From: Promethearchaeota archaeon
GTDB taxonomy: Archaea > Asgardarchaeota > Lokiarchaeia > Sigynarchaeales > SOKP01
Direction: 5' to 3'
Assembly: GCA_019058515.1 (NCBI GenBank)
Contig: JAHPYY010000006.1
Coordinates: 1 to 22,475, forward strand
DNA length: 22,475 nucleotides
Below are positions 15,710 through 22,475 of the stretch, in pieces. Each line of letters opens with the position of its first letter. Position 1 is the first letter of the stretch. The translations under genes were made by a program, and so were the position numbers. Below the pieces are notes generated by a model. It had not been told where the DNA came from, searched no databases, and worked only from the letters and a program-made list of their open reading frames with translations.

Positions 15710-16126
15710 TTATACTTTACCGTTAAGTTTCATCGCGTAAGGCTTGAGAAACTTAAGTACGCCATTGGGATCAGCTCCAAACATGGCAAAAGTGACGAGT
15801 GTCCCTCCTTCAAAAGGAACAATAATAACATGTCCCATCCCTCCTTCGTGCGTGCTTGTAATTCCTTCAGAGGTAGCACTGTCAACAGTGAATTTGTAGT
15901 TATTTAGCGTAAACAAGCGTTCTCCTTTGAAAAGCTCGGGGATAATGCGAGCATCTTTCCTAAGATCCCAATTTTCGGTTTGGTGAATTAGCTCACCTGC
16001 ATCTGAAACTACTGCGATGCTAGCAAGTTTCGTGTTGGCTTCTAGGGCGTCAATACCCAAGTCATTCACGATGTTTTTTATTTCTTCCATAAGGTTATCA
16101 TATTCATTAAAAATATTAAAGTTCAT
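15710..16126 (-). CDS. Roadblock/LC7-like small protein
   Basis: A 138-residue alpha/beta protein: an N-terminal amphipathic helix (FNEYDNLMEEIKNIVNDLG), a strand with LASIAVVSDAGELIHQTENW, a helix region, then a beta-meander ending HVIIVPFEGGTLVTFAMFG and a C-terminal helix (VLKFLKPYAMKL). The pattern of a helix, then a AVVSDAGELI-type hairpin, then a IIVPF..GTLV hairpin and a final helix is that of the Roadblock/LC7 (longin-like) fold, which regulates small GTPases and is expanded in Asgard archaea. There is no MglA/Rag-like GTPase in the window. It is the upstream partner of the methyltransferase gene (35-nt gap). An A/T box (TATTAAAAATTTT) lies directly before the ATG, so the message may be nearly leaderless. 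Family assignment is by fold pattern, not by a diagnostic motif. Confidence 0.5.
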   Translation of the reverse strand: MNFNIFNEYDNLMEEIKNIVNDLGIDALEANTKLASIAVVSDAGELIHQTENWDLRKDARIIPELFKGERLFTLNNYKFTVDSATSEGITSTHEGGMGHVIIVPFEGGTLVTFAMFGADPNGVLKFLKPYAMKLNGKV

Positions 16127-16176
16127 TCAAAATTTTTAATACACATTGTTAACACGAAGGTTGCATCTTATGTGCC

Positions 16177-16365
16177 TTATTCGTGAAGGTTAAAACCAGT
16201 AACCTCTATCGAGTAGGTGTCGAAACCATCCCCGACTACTTTTCTGAAAAGTTGTCGTGTTAGCACTATAAATTTTGCCAAACGGGCTTTCAGTTTTTCC
16301 TTCCTCTCGAAATGAGAGAGTATTTCTACAATTGAGGGAACTCCTCGGGAGCTAAATCTTAATTT
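16177..16365 (-). pseudogene. C-terminal remnant of an unidentified gene
   Basis: A minus-strand open frame of 62 codons lies between a TAG at 16366-16368 and a TAA at 16177-16179. It reads RGVPSIVEILSHFERKEKLK, then ARLAKFIVLTRQLFRKVVGD and GFDTYSIEVTGFNLHE. The composition, a basic helix followed by an alternating strand-like end, looks protein-coding and stands out from the surrounding A/T-rich non-coding DNA. There is no ATG, GTG or TTG near its beginning, so it is probably the truncated end of a longer gene. I do not recognise the family. Confidence 0.35.
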
Positions 16366-16368
16366 CTA

Positions 16369-16670
16369 ATGCTGGCTGTATATTAAATTCTTAGACTTTA
16401 TATCACCCTCAATTCTATTTTAGTGTGAAATGAAATACCTTCCAATTTAAATCAAGCTACCCCTTAAATTTTTGATACAAGTAAATGAGCATGGAGCCAT
16501 CTAAAAGATTTCGAAGAAGAAATTTTTATTAAAAAAATACATATTTTTCAATATATTTGACTATTTATGTGATGATACGCAATAATATGTAGCTAGCTAT
16601 TTAATTTAAATCGTTTTTGATTAGAGTTGGTTAAGTGTATTAATCTATTACTAAGCTTCTTTTCTAATTA
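16369..16670. other. AT-rich non-coding stretch next to the tnpB element
   Basis: I see no gene, RNA fold or repeat array here. The sequence is strongly A/T-rich, with short palindromes such as AGCTAGCT near 16591 and several TTTAAAT words. It separates the remnant ORF from the right end of the tnpB element. Confidence 0.4.
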
Positions 16671-18040
16671 GTGAACTGCCTACAACCTAAGATTGTGGCT
16701 TCCTACGAGTACACAACCGCTTCTAATACGGGTTGGCCTGTATGTCGTAGAAAACCGTTCCATTGCATTAAGAACGATTCCTCGTCCACCGAGGGTTTGT
16801 GCGATAGGAAATCGTATTTACACTTAGATACTAAAAAGCGAACCATGATGTTGATGGCTGAGTTAAGGTCTCGGTCTATGTGATTTCCACAGTCGCAATT
16901 AATATGTCTTTCGAAAATTGGTCTTTGCTCGATCTTTCCACATTTACAACAGGCTTTCGTTGTCTTCGACTCATCAATTCTTATTACTCTTTTACCCATT
17001 TTTTCAGCCTTATAGGTTAAGAATTCGACAAACCTCGACATGTAGCCTGTGCTTTGAACCGAATGATTGAGTGTTTTATTTATTCGGGTTTTTTTAGCGT
17101 TACCAGTTCCCTTTTTCTTTCGTGCCATTTCTTTTACCTTTAATTTTCCCACTATAATTGTATTTGCTTTTGTGTGAGTTACTATTTGGTTTGAAAGCCA
17201 ATGTTGGAAATCTTTAAGTTGATGGGTTCTTTTCTTGATCATCTTTTTTCGTGTTTCATTGTATGAATACCATTTATTACTGTACTTTTTACAATGGTCT
17301 CGTTTTGATTGTACTTCTTTTATTTTTTTTTTCCAATAGATGTCTGCTCTTCTATTGGTGAATTGCACTGATTTTCTAAATAGGTTAATAGCCACAACTT
17401 GGTTTATTCCCAAATCAAATGCTTGATATTGCCTATTGTCAACATATTTAAGTGGTTCGACCTCGTAGGTGAGGGAAACAAACCACTTCTTATTCCTGTA
17501 GAATATCTCTATTTGTTTGATCCGCCCTTTTGGAACGAGATGAGAAGGAAGCTCAAAGGTAAGGAAAACTTTAGATGGATGTTTGTGAGAGAAAGAAATA
17601 GTGTTTCCTCGTAATAAAAATCCTGACTGATTGTAGCAGAGTGTAGTGAAATATCTCTTACCCTTAAATCGTGGTGGTCTCACATCTTTATCTCCATTTT
17701 TCAATAGAGCAAAAAAAGACTTGTAATTAGAATCGAGTTTTCTAAGTGTTGTTTGGAGAACTTTCGAATACACCCACTTATATTCAGGATATTCTTCTTT
17801 CAACGAGGGTAAATTTCTTGATTGTTGTAAATAATCAATATATTTTCGCTCTTTTTTTGGCTTATCCTTGTACTTTTGCCATTTTTCTATCCGTTCCGCT
17901 AACGCAAAATTATACAATAATCTACATTTTTCCGATAAACAAAACAGTAAATGTTCTTGTTCCTTATTTGGAAAGATCCTAATCTTTTGTGTTAGCTTCA
18001 CTATAAATGTAAAAACAACTGTTACCTAAAAACGATTAGG
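16671..18040 (-). mobile_element. IS200/IS605-group (IS1341-type) element carrying tnpB only
   Basis: The element consists of one tnpB gene with short ends and no tnpA. Upstream of tnpB a hairpin, CCTAA (18025-18029) / TTAGG (18036-18040), resembles the subterminal palindrome of IS605-type left ends. After the tnpB stop a 6-bp hairpin with a wobble pair (ACAATC TTA GGTTGT on the minus strand, 16682-16696) sits in the position of the right-end structure that forms the 3' part of the guide (omega) RNA. The probable right boundary is at GTTCAC near 16671. Exact ends cannot be fixed from one copy, since these elements make no target duplication. Confidence 0.5.
16703..18001 (-). CDS. tnpB: TnpB RNA-guided nuclease (RuvC-like), IS1341-type
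   Basis: 432 residues. The N-terminal region (LTQKIRIFPNKEQEHLL) and WED/REC part are typical OrfB/TnpB. RuvC-I is AFDLGINQVVAINLF with D196. RuvC-II reads TIIVGKLKVKEM, with Gly285 where the catalytic Glu usually stands (IxxEDLxVKxM). A zinc ribbon (C351, C354, C369, C371) and RuvC-III, HIDRDLNSAINI (D376/D378), follow. A Glu at 344 (RIDESKTTKACCKCG) just before the ribbon may supply the missing carboxylate, as reported for TnpB groups with a rearranged active site. TnpB cuts DNA guided by an RNA made from the element's right end, which helps to retain the transposon. GTG start at 18001. A C-terminal tail of about 45 residues follows RuvC-III and overlaps the likely omega-RNA region. Confidence 0.88.
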   Translation of the reverse strand: MKLTQKIRIFPNKEQEHLLFCLSEKCRLLYNFALAERIEKWQKYKDKPKKERKYIDYLQQSRNLPSLKEEYPEYKWVYSKVLQTTLRKLDSNYKSFFALLKNGDKDVRPPRFKGKRYFTTLCYNQSGFLLRGNTISFSHKHPSKVFLTFELPSHLVPKGRIKQIEIFYRNKKWFVSLTYEVEPLKYVDNRQYQAFDLGINQVVAINLFRKSVQFTNRRADIYWKKKIKEVQSKRDHCKKYSNKWYSYNETRKKMIKKRTHQLKDFQHWLSNQIVTHTKANTIIVGKLKVKEMARKKKGTGNAKKTRINKTLNHSVQSTGYMSRFVEFLTYKAEKMGKRVIRIDESKTTKACCKCGKIEQRPIFERHINCDCGNHIDRDLNSAINIMVRFLVSKCKYDFLSHKPSVDEESFLMQWNGFLRHTGQPVLEAVVYS

Positions 18041-18175
18041 GCGTATTAATTTAATAATTTCCTTAATCACACTCAAAACACCAACTTTTTCTAATTAATA
18101 ATAAGAATAAAGTAAATAATATTGTGCGATATTAAATTGCACTTGACCTAGTTCTTAATAACTTACCTAATTTCT

Positions 18176-18181
18176 GAGGAG
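18176..18181 (+). promoter_or_regulatory. Ribosome-binding site of iorA pointing to an upstream start
   Basis: GAGGAG at 18176-18181 is the only good ribosome-binding site before iorA. It is 31 nt from the GTG at 18213 but 7 nt from an in-frame CTG at 18189. A start at 18189 would add eight residues (MSRLYEKI) in front of VEPAPGTERLLLGNEA, which matches the usual N-terminal length of the family. Confidence 0.45.
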
Positions 18182-18212
18182 AAGTATCCTGTCAAGATTA
18201 TATGAAAAAATT

Positions 18213-20192
18213 GTGGAGCCTGCTCCTGGAACCGAGAGATTATTGTTGGGAAACGAGGCAATCGTTCGAGGGGCGTTAGAAAGTGGTGTAGATGTGTATA
18301 CCTATTACCCAGGAACTCCAAGCTCTGAAATTGGAGAAACATTCTTGGGTATTTTCAAGCAAGTAGGAATTAAATGGGTGGAAACCAGTATCAACGAAAA
18401 AGTTGCGGTAGAAGTGGCAGGTGCAGCGTATGCCCGGGGAGCCACAGCTATGGTCGGTATGAAAAATGTGGGATTGAATGTAGCCGCTGATCCGCTTCTT
18501 GCGCTCGCAACTACTCACCCAACTAACCCTAACTCCGCAATTGTTATCATAGTAGCAGACGATCCTCAACAACACTCCAGCGCAGTAGAGATGGATTCCC
18601 GATATTTCTTAAAGATTTTAAAAGTACCAGCATTAGAACCAAGCACTCCTCAGGAATGTTTAGAGTTCACGAAACTCGCGTTCGAAATATCGAGGAAAAT
18701 AAAGCTTCCAGTAATAGTAAGAACGGTGACGATGGTCTCGCACGCTAGGAGTAATGTTACTTACGGCGACCTCAAAGCTTCAACTATCCCTAGCGATTTT
18801 GAATTGTTAAAAGAAGTCAATACCGCATCAAAGCTTTACTTTTTGAAATTGAAAGAAGATCAAATATACTCTCGGCTCAATCGAGCTTTAGAAATGTCAG
18901 AAAATAGCAATATTAACAAAATCAGTTATAAGGGAACGAATTCTGAAAGCAAGCATGAATTAGGGATTATTACCTGCGGAGTATCCTATACTTACGTAGT
19001 TGAAGCGTTAAATTTTCTCGACTTATCGATACCTGTAATGAAGATCTGTTTTATTAATCCACTTCCACAGAAGAAGATAGTAGAATTTTTAAAACAATGT
19101 AAGAATGTATTAGTAGTAGAAGAAATGGATGCTTACCTCGAGTCCCAAGCTTTAGCAATTGCTCAAAAGCACGGAATTAAGGTCAAAATTTACGGAAAGG
19201 ATCCGTTTTCGTTCTCAAATTTGAGCGAAACTTCTCTATTGTCTTATGTAGGTGAGTTAAATCCTACCAAGGCTACGCTTGCTATTTGTAAATTAGCTAA
19301 AGTTGCTCCAAAAATAGATTTAGAAACAATCGAGAGCGAAAAATCTAGTTATGTGGGACTCAGTCGCAAACCTATCATGTGTCCGGGTTGTCCTCATCGA
19401 ACTACGGGGTACGTGCTTAAACTGGCGGCTAATAAAATTAAGAAGTCCACTGGGAAAGAGGTCTTTTTTTTCCAAGATATTGGGTGTTACACGATGTTGT
19501 CATATCCACCAATGGGATTTGCTAATGTAAAGTATTGCATGGGTTCCAGCATAGCGTTAGCTCAAGGAGTCGCTCACACAGACGATAGTTTGAATGTTGC
19601 AATTATAGGTGATGGTACTTTTTTTCACTCAGGAATCCCTGCTTTTCTAAATGGAATTCATAACAGGGCACCAATAGTAGTGTTAATCTTAGATAATGGG
19701 TGGATCGGGATGACGGGGCAACAACCACACCCTGGAAGCGATACACAAAATTATTTAGGAGGAAAATCTAAAACAGTGATAAATTTGGAGGATTTTCTTA
19801 GGGGTACTGGAGCATTTATTAGCGTCATTAAGCGATCCGATTATCTAAACACATACGATAATATTGAGATTAACGAAAAGTCGAATGATAAATATACGGA
19901 AAATTTAAAAAACGCAATTATAGAAAGTGGTCTTGGTGCCTTAGAAAAAAGGTGCTTACATGCGATATTAGTAAAAGACGAGTGCGTTCAGAAATACATC
20001 AAACGACACGAAATATTCGTAAGAGAAGTAAATGCCGAATTGTGTACCAATTGTGGGATGTGTTACGAGGTTTTTCTATGTCCTGCTATTGGTGTGCAAG
20101 ATTCGAAAGCTTTTATTAGTAAAGGATTATGTTTGGGTTGTGGAATTTGCGAAGAAATCTGTCCGAATAACGCAATAAAGAAAAAGACTTAA
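18213..20192 (+). CDS. iorA: Indolepyruvate:ferredoxin oxidoreductase, alpha subunit
   Basis: A 659-residue subunit of the enzyme that decarboxylates aryl pyruvates (from Trp, Phe and Tyr) to aryl-acetyl-CoA and reduces ferredoxin. The order is the family's: pyrimidine-binding domain (LLLGNEAIVRGALESGVDVY then TYYPGTPSSEI; INEKVAVEVAGAAYARGA), middle domain (ELGIITCGVSYTYVVEAL), and thiamine-pyrophosphate domain (PGCPHRTTGY; IGDGTFFHSGIPAFLNGIHN then LDNGWIGMTGQQPHPG). Two Fe-S clusters sit at the end: C611-x2-C614-x2-C617-x5-C623-P and C640-x2-C643-x2-C646-x3-C650-P. The beta subunit gene (iorB), usually adjacent, is not in the window. The GTG at 18213 is the first conventional start, but the ribosome-binding site suggests translation from an in-frame CTG at 18189. 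A tnpB element lies directly upstream. Confidence 0.92.
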   Translation: MEPAPGTERLLLGNEAIVRGALESGVDVYTYYPGTPSSEIGETFLGIFKQVGIKWVETSINEKVAVEVAGAAYARGATAMVGMKNVGLNVAADPLLALATTHPTNPNSAIVIIVADDPQQHSSAVEMDSRYFLKILKVPALEPSTPQECLEFTKLAFEISRKIKLPVIVRTVTMVSHARSNVTYGDLKASTIPSDFELLKEVNTASKLYFLKLKEDQIYSRLNRALEMSENSNINKISYKGTNSESKHELGIITCGVSYTYVVEALNFLDLSIPVMKICFINPLPQKKIVEFLKQCKNVLVVEEMDAYLESQALAIAQKHGIKVKIYGKDPFSFSNLSETSLLSYVGELNPTKATLAICKLAKVAPKIDLETIESEKSSYVGLSRKPIMCPGCPHRTTGYVLKLAANKIKKSTGKEVFFFQDIGCYTMLSYPPMGFANVKYCMGSSIALAQGVAHTDDSLNVAIIGDGTFFHSGIPAFLNGIHNRAPIVVLILDNGWIGMTGQQPHPGSDTQNYLGGKSKTVINLEDFLRGTGAFISVIKRSDYLNTYDNIEINEKSNDKYTENLKNAIIESGLGALEKRCLHAILVKDECVQKYIKRHEIFVREVNAELCTNCGMCYEVFLCPAIGVQDSKAFISKGLCLGCGICEEICPNNAIKKKT

Positions 20193-20234
20193 CAAGTAGA
20201 ATATCACTAAAAATTTATTTAAGATTTTTGCGAA

Positions 20235-20432
20235 TTAAACTTCTGTTCCATATCTAATTATACCTAAGATTCCAAAAACGACCCCTGATATTATACCTAA
20301 CATAACTGCTTGACACTGAGTCAAATAACCAAGAATGACCCAAAATTCTCCAAATAAAAACCCTAAAAGCACGATAAATATCAAGGGAAATACAAAAGCC
20401 ATTAAAAAACTCAAAATCTTTTGTCCTTTCAT
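20235..20432 (-). CDS. Small membrane protein with two helices
   Basis: A 65-residue hydrophobic protein: a basic N-terminus (MKGQK), helix one about residues 7-30 (FLMAFVFPLIFIVLLGFLF), a short loop, helix two about 40-58 (AVMLGIISGVVFGILGII), and a short charged end. GGGGAG lies 9 nt before the ATG at 20432, which supports this frame over a partly overlapping one with a start at 20439 whose product has no membrane pattern. Function unknown. It is convergent with iorA and divergent from the acyl-CoA synthetase gene. Confidence 0.6.
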   Translation of the reverse strand: MKGQKILSFLMAFVFPLIFIVLLGFLFGEFWVILGYLTQCQAVMLGIISGVVFGILGIIRYGTEV

Positions 20433-20540
20433 AATTCATCGCTCCCCAATTTCTAGTACGAAATAATATATTTAAAACAACAATAGTCCAATTTTTGATA
20501 AATAACAGAAATTGTTAATATGCGAGGTTTTTGTGATATA

Positions 20541-20608
20541 TTTTAAATAAAATACCAACATAAAAATACACTACTGAACTTCAATTCAAAAAAAAATTAC
20601 CTTAGGAG
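20541..20608 (+). promoter_or_regulatory. TATA box and ribosome-binding site of the acyl-CoA synthetase gene
   Basis: ATATTTTAAATAA around 20538-20550 is a TATA-like element that would direct transcription from about 20575. AGGAG at 20604-20608 is 8 nt before the ATG at 20617 and fixes that start. Confidence 0.5.
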
Positions 20609-20616
20609 TAAATATC

Positions 20617-22335
20617 ATGCAAACTCAAGAAGCAAGTCCATATGACAAAAAAATATGGCTTAAGTCGTACGATCCTCACGTTAAACCAAACTTGGAATAT
20701 CCTAAAGAAAGCCTTGGAAAATTATTTGACGAGGCAATGGCTGCGTATCCTGATAGAGTAGCGGCGTATTTTATGAAGAACCAAATGACTTACAAAGAAT
20801 ATAGAGAGAAAATTCACATATTTGCAACCTTCCTGCAAAAACATGGCTTGAAGAAAGGGGACATCGTGGCAATTAATTTACCCAACTGCCACCAGTATTT
20901 AATAGCACATATTGGAACAATTTTGGCGGGAGGGGTAGCATCTGGCTGTTCGCCGCTTTTAAGTCCAGAAGAAATAGCGTACCAATTAAACGACAGTGGT
21001 GCGAAATTTTTCGTTACTTTAGATGTAATCTATGAGAATGTACTAGCAAAAGTAGTGGATAAGATTCCTAAACTCGAATGGATTATAACTACAAACATTT
21101 CAGATTACATGGGACTATCTAAGACTTTAGTAACTCTCGGAAAATTAGCGGGGAAAATACCTAAGGGGAAGGTTGTTCCATTTGCGGGAAAAAATACTGT
21201 TAACTTTAAAGAAGTAATGACAACAGCGAAAGATTTAAAAGAAGTGTCTATCGATGTAGATAAGGATCTTGCGCTGCTTCAATACACGGGGGGGACTACA
21301 GGGCGTCCTAAAGGCACGGAATTGACTCATGCTAATCTTATCGCAAATACTATTCAAGTGTTAAATTGGATAGATATGACGGAGGAAGACTATGACACAG
21401 TTCTTTCAGCGTTTCCAATGTTTCATTTAGCCGGATTAGCGTTAGCTATGATAAATATATACGCAAAAAATTCACAAATAATAATCGCAAATCCACGAGA
21501 CACGGATCACATAATAAAAGAAGTAATAGACAAAAGACCAATGATGATGGTCAATGTGCCTACTTTATACTTAAACATCAAGAATAATCCGAAGAGGAAA
21601 AGTATTCCAGTCACCGCCTTAGACTCGCTTGAAACTTACATTTCCGGAGCTGCACCATTTCCCGCAGAAGCGATTAAAGATTTTGAAAGCGCTATGAACG
21701 CGGGAAACAAACTGTTAGAAGTTTACGGGATGACGGAAACATCGCCTATTCTCACTATGAATCCTTTTTACGGGAAGAAGAAAGTCGGTACAGTGGGACT
21801 TCCCGTACCAGATAGCGAGTTAAGACTTGTGGATGTGGAAACGGGAGAACAGGTTGACCTTGGCCAACCAGGAGAGATTATTTGTAAAGGTCCTCAAGTG
21901 ACGAGGGGATATTATAACAAACCTGAAGCGAATGCTCAAACTATTATTGATGGATGGTTCCATACAGGGGATGTAGGCGTGATGGACGAAGATGGATTTA
22001 TCACAATCGTAGATAGGACCAAAGACATGTTAATCGTTAGTGGATATAAGGTTTACAGCGTACACGTCGAGGACATCCTAACTAAGCATCCAGACATAGA
22101 AATAGTAGCATTAATTGGTCTGAAAGATCCAGATCGTCCCGGAAGCGAGATCGTCAAAGCCATCGTCCAACTAAAGGAAGGGATTGAACCTACGGAAGCC
22201 GTAAAGAATAATTTAAAAGAATACGCAGCAAAAAATCTCTCAAAATATGAAAGCCCGCGAATTTGGGAATTTAGAGAAAATTTACCATTAACAACAGTTG
22301 GTAAAGTGCTCAAAAGAGCGCTTCGCGAAGAATAG
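20617..22335 (+). CDS. AMP-forming acyl-CoA synthetase (long-chain or aryl acid CoA ligase)
   Basis: 572 residues of the adenylate-forming (ANL) superfamily. Core motifs: QYTGGTTGRPKG (A3 loop, from residue 222), FPMFHLAGLA, YISGAAPFPAEA, VYGMTETSPI (A5, Y370-I378), GWFHTGDVGVMDEDGFITIV (A7, D452), DRTKDMLIVSGYKVY (A8 hinge, R467), and TTVGKVLKRALREE with the catalytic lysine of the C-terminal lid, K563. It activates a carboxylic acid with ATP to acyl-AMP and then forms the CoA thioester, at the cytoplasmic face. It is closest in pattern to long-chain fatty-acid CoA ligases (FadD-like); the chain preference is not readable. Its position after iorA would also suit an aryl-acetate ligase. No transmembrane segment. 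Confidence 0.9.
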   Translation: MQTQEASPYDKKIWLKSYDPHVKPNLEYPKESLGKLFDEAMAAYPDRVAAYFMKNQMTYKEYREKIHIFATFLQKHGLKKGDIVAINLPNCHQYLIAHIGTILAGGVASGCSPLLSPEEIAYQLNDSGAKFFVTLDVIYENVLAKVVDKIPKLEWIITTNISDYMGLSKTLVTLGKLAGKIPKGKVVPFAGKNTVNFKEVMTTAKDLKEVSIDVDKDLALLQYTGGTTGRPKGTELTHANLIANTIQVLNWIDMTEEDYDTVLSAFPMFHLAGLALAMINIYAKNSQIIIANPRDTDHIIKEVIDKRPMMMVNVPTLYLNIKNNPKRKSIPVTALDSLETYISGAAPFPAEAIKDFESAMNAGNKLLEVYGMTETSPILTMNPFYGKKKVGTVGLPVPDSELRLVDVETGEQVDLGQPGEIICKGPQVTRGYYNKPEANAQTIIDGWFHTGDVGVMDEDGFITIVDRTKDMLIVSGYKVYSVHVEDILTKHPDIEIVALIGLKDPDRPGSEIVKAIVQLKEGIEPTEAVKNNLKEYAAKNLSKYESPRIWEFRENLPLTTVGKVLKRALREE

Positions 22336-22435
22336 AGAAACATAATTCTTTTTTTATTTAACTTATTTCTAGGAATTAACAATTCTTATTATCGAATTCA
22401 TTAAATTTTTATGAAATTCCTCTTTTATTTACTTG

Positions 22436-22475
22436 ATGGAGACAAAAAATGAAATAGACGACGATGAGTCGTGCC
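22436..22475 (+). CDS. Possible start of a further gene (cut by the window edge)
   Basis: An ATG at 22436 opens a frame to the window end reading METKNEIDDDESC. A TATA-like ATTAAATTTTTA lies near 22400-22411, about 25-30 nt before, as expected for a leaderless archaeal message. Only 13 codons are present, so this is a weak call. Confidence 0.3.
   Translation, partial: METKNEIDDDESC

Noticed and set aside
18041..18175. Remains of iorB upstream of iorA
   Set aside because: The stretch is short and A/T-rich; I could read no beta-subunit-like peptide in any frame.
20254..20439. Second minus-strand frame overlapping the small membrane protein
   Set aside because: Its product has no membrane or domain pattern, and the ribosome-binding site spacing favours the start at 20432.
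1..22475. CRISPR arrays, tRNA or rRNA genes
   Set aside because: No regularly spaced repeats, no cloverleaf with a TTCRA-type arm and no rRNA-like GC-rich block was found on either strand by reading.

Overview
The window looks like a chromosomal segment of an AT-rich archaeon. Evidence seen: A/T-rich TATA-like elements 25-60 nt before starts, purine-rich ribosome-binding sites, an oxygen-sensitive indolepyruvate:ferredoxin oxidoreductase, a DUF362 protein, a stand-alone tnpB, a heavily N-glycosylatable surface protein and a roadblock-like small protein. My inference is an anaerobic Asgard archaeon, Lokiarchaeia-like. This is a judgement from gene style, since no marker gene (rRNA, ribosomal protein, ESP with certainty) lies in the window.

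Layout. 1-1.8 kb: 3' part of a secreted, C-terminally anchored PPC/PKD surface protein. 1.8-6.8 kb: an accessory zone on the minus strand with a decayed gene, a PIN-type toxin plus small putative antitoxin, an ion-transporter-superfamily permease, a lone MNT nucleotidyltransferase (plus strand), a SWIM zinc-finger protein, and a vapBC pair whose vapC carries a one-base frameshift; a 12-bp inverted repeat stands in front of vapB. 7.1-8.7 kb: an RNase J-like metallo-beta-lactamase protein (plus). 8.7-10.1 kb: a GPH-type sugar symporter broken by two in-frame TAA codons. 10.3-12.9 kb: a two-gene unit, Fe-S type old-yellow-enzyme followed by an amidase. 12.9-16.1 kb (minus): NUDIX hydrolase, DUF362 protein, orphan C5 cytosine DNA methyltransferase, and a roadblock-like protein just upstream of the methyltransferase. 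16.2-16.4 kb: a small remnant ORF. 16.7-18.0 kb: an IS1341-type element with only tnpB. 18.2-20.2 kb: iorA without iorB. 20.2-20.4 kb: a two-helix membrane protein. 20.6-22.3 kb: an AMP-forming acyl-CoA synthetase. The last 40 nt may hold the start of another gene.

How the genes fit together. The OYE/amidase unit, iorA and the acyl-CoA ligase are compatible with fermentative use of amino acids and aromatic or acyl compounds: iorA oxidatively decarboxylates aryl pyruvates to aryl-acetyl-CoA with ferredoxin reduction, and the ligase interconverts acids and CoA thioesters. The accessory zone is dominated by toxin-antitoxin type genes, and the window carries several clearly damaged genes (vapC, the GPH symporter, two anonymous remnants). 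The damage could be real gene decay or, for the single-base events, assembly error. No tRNA, rRNA or CRISPR array was seen.
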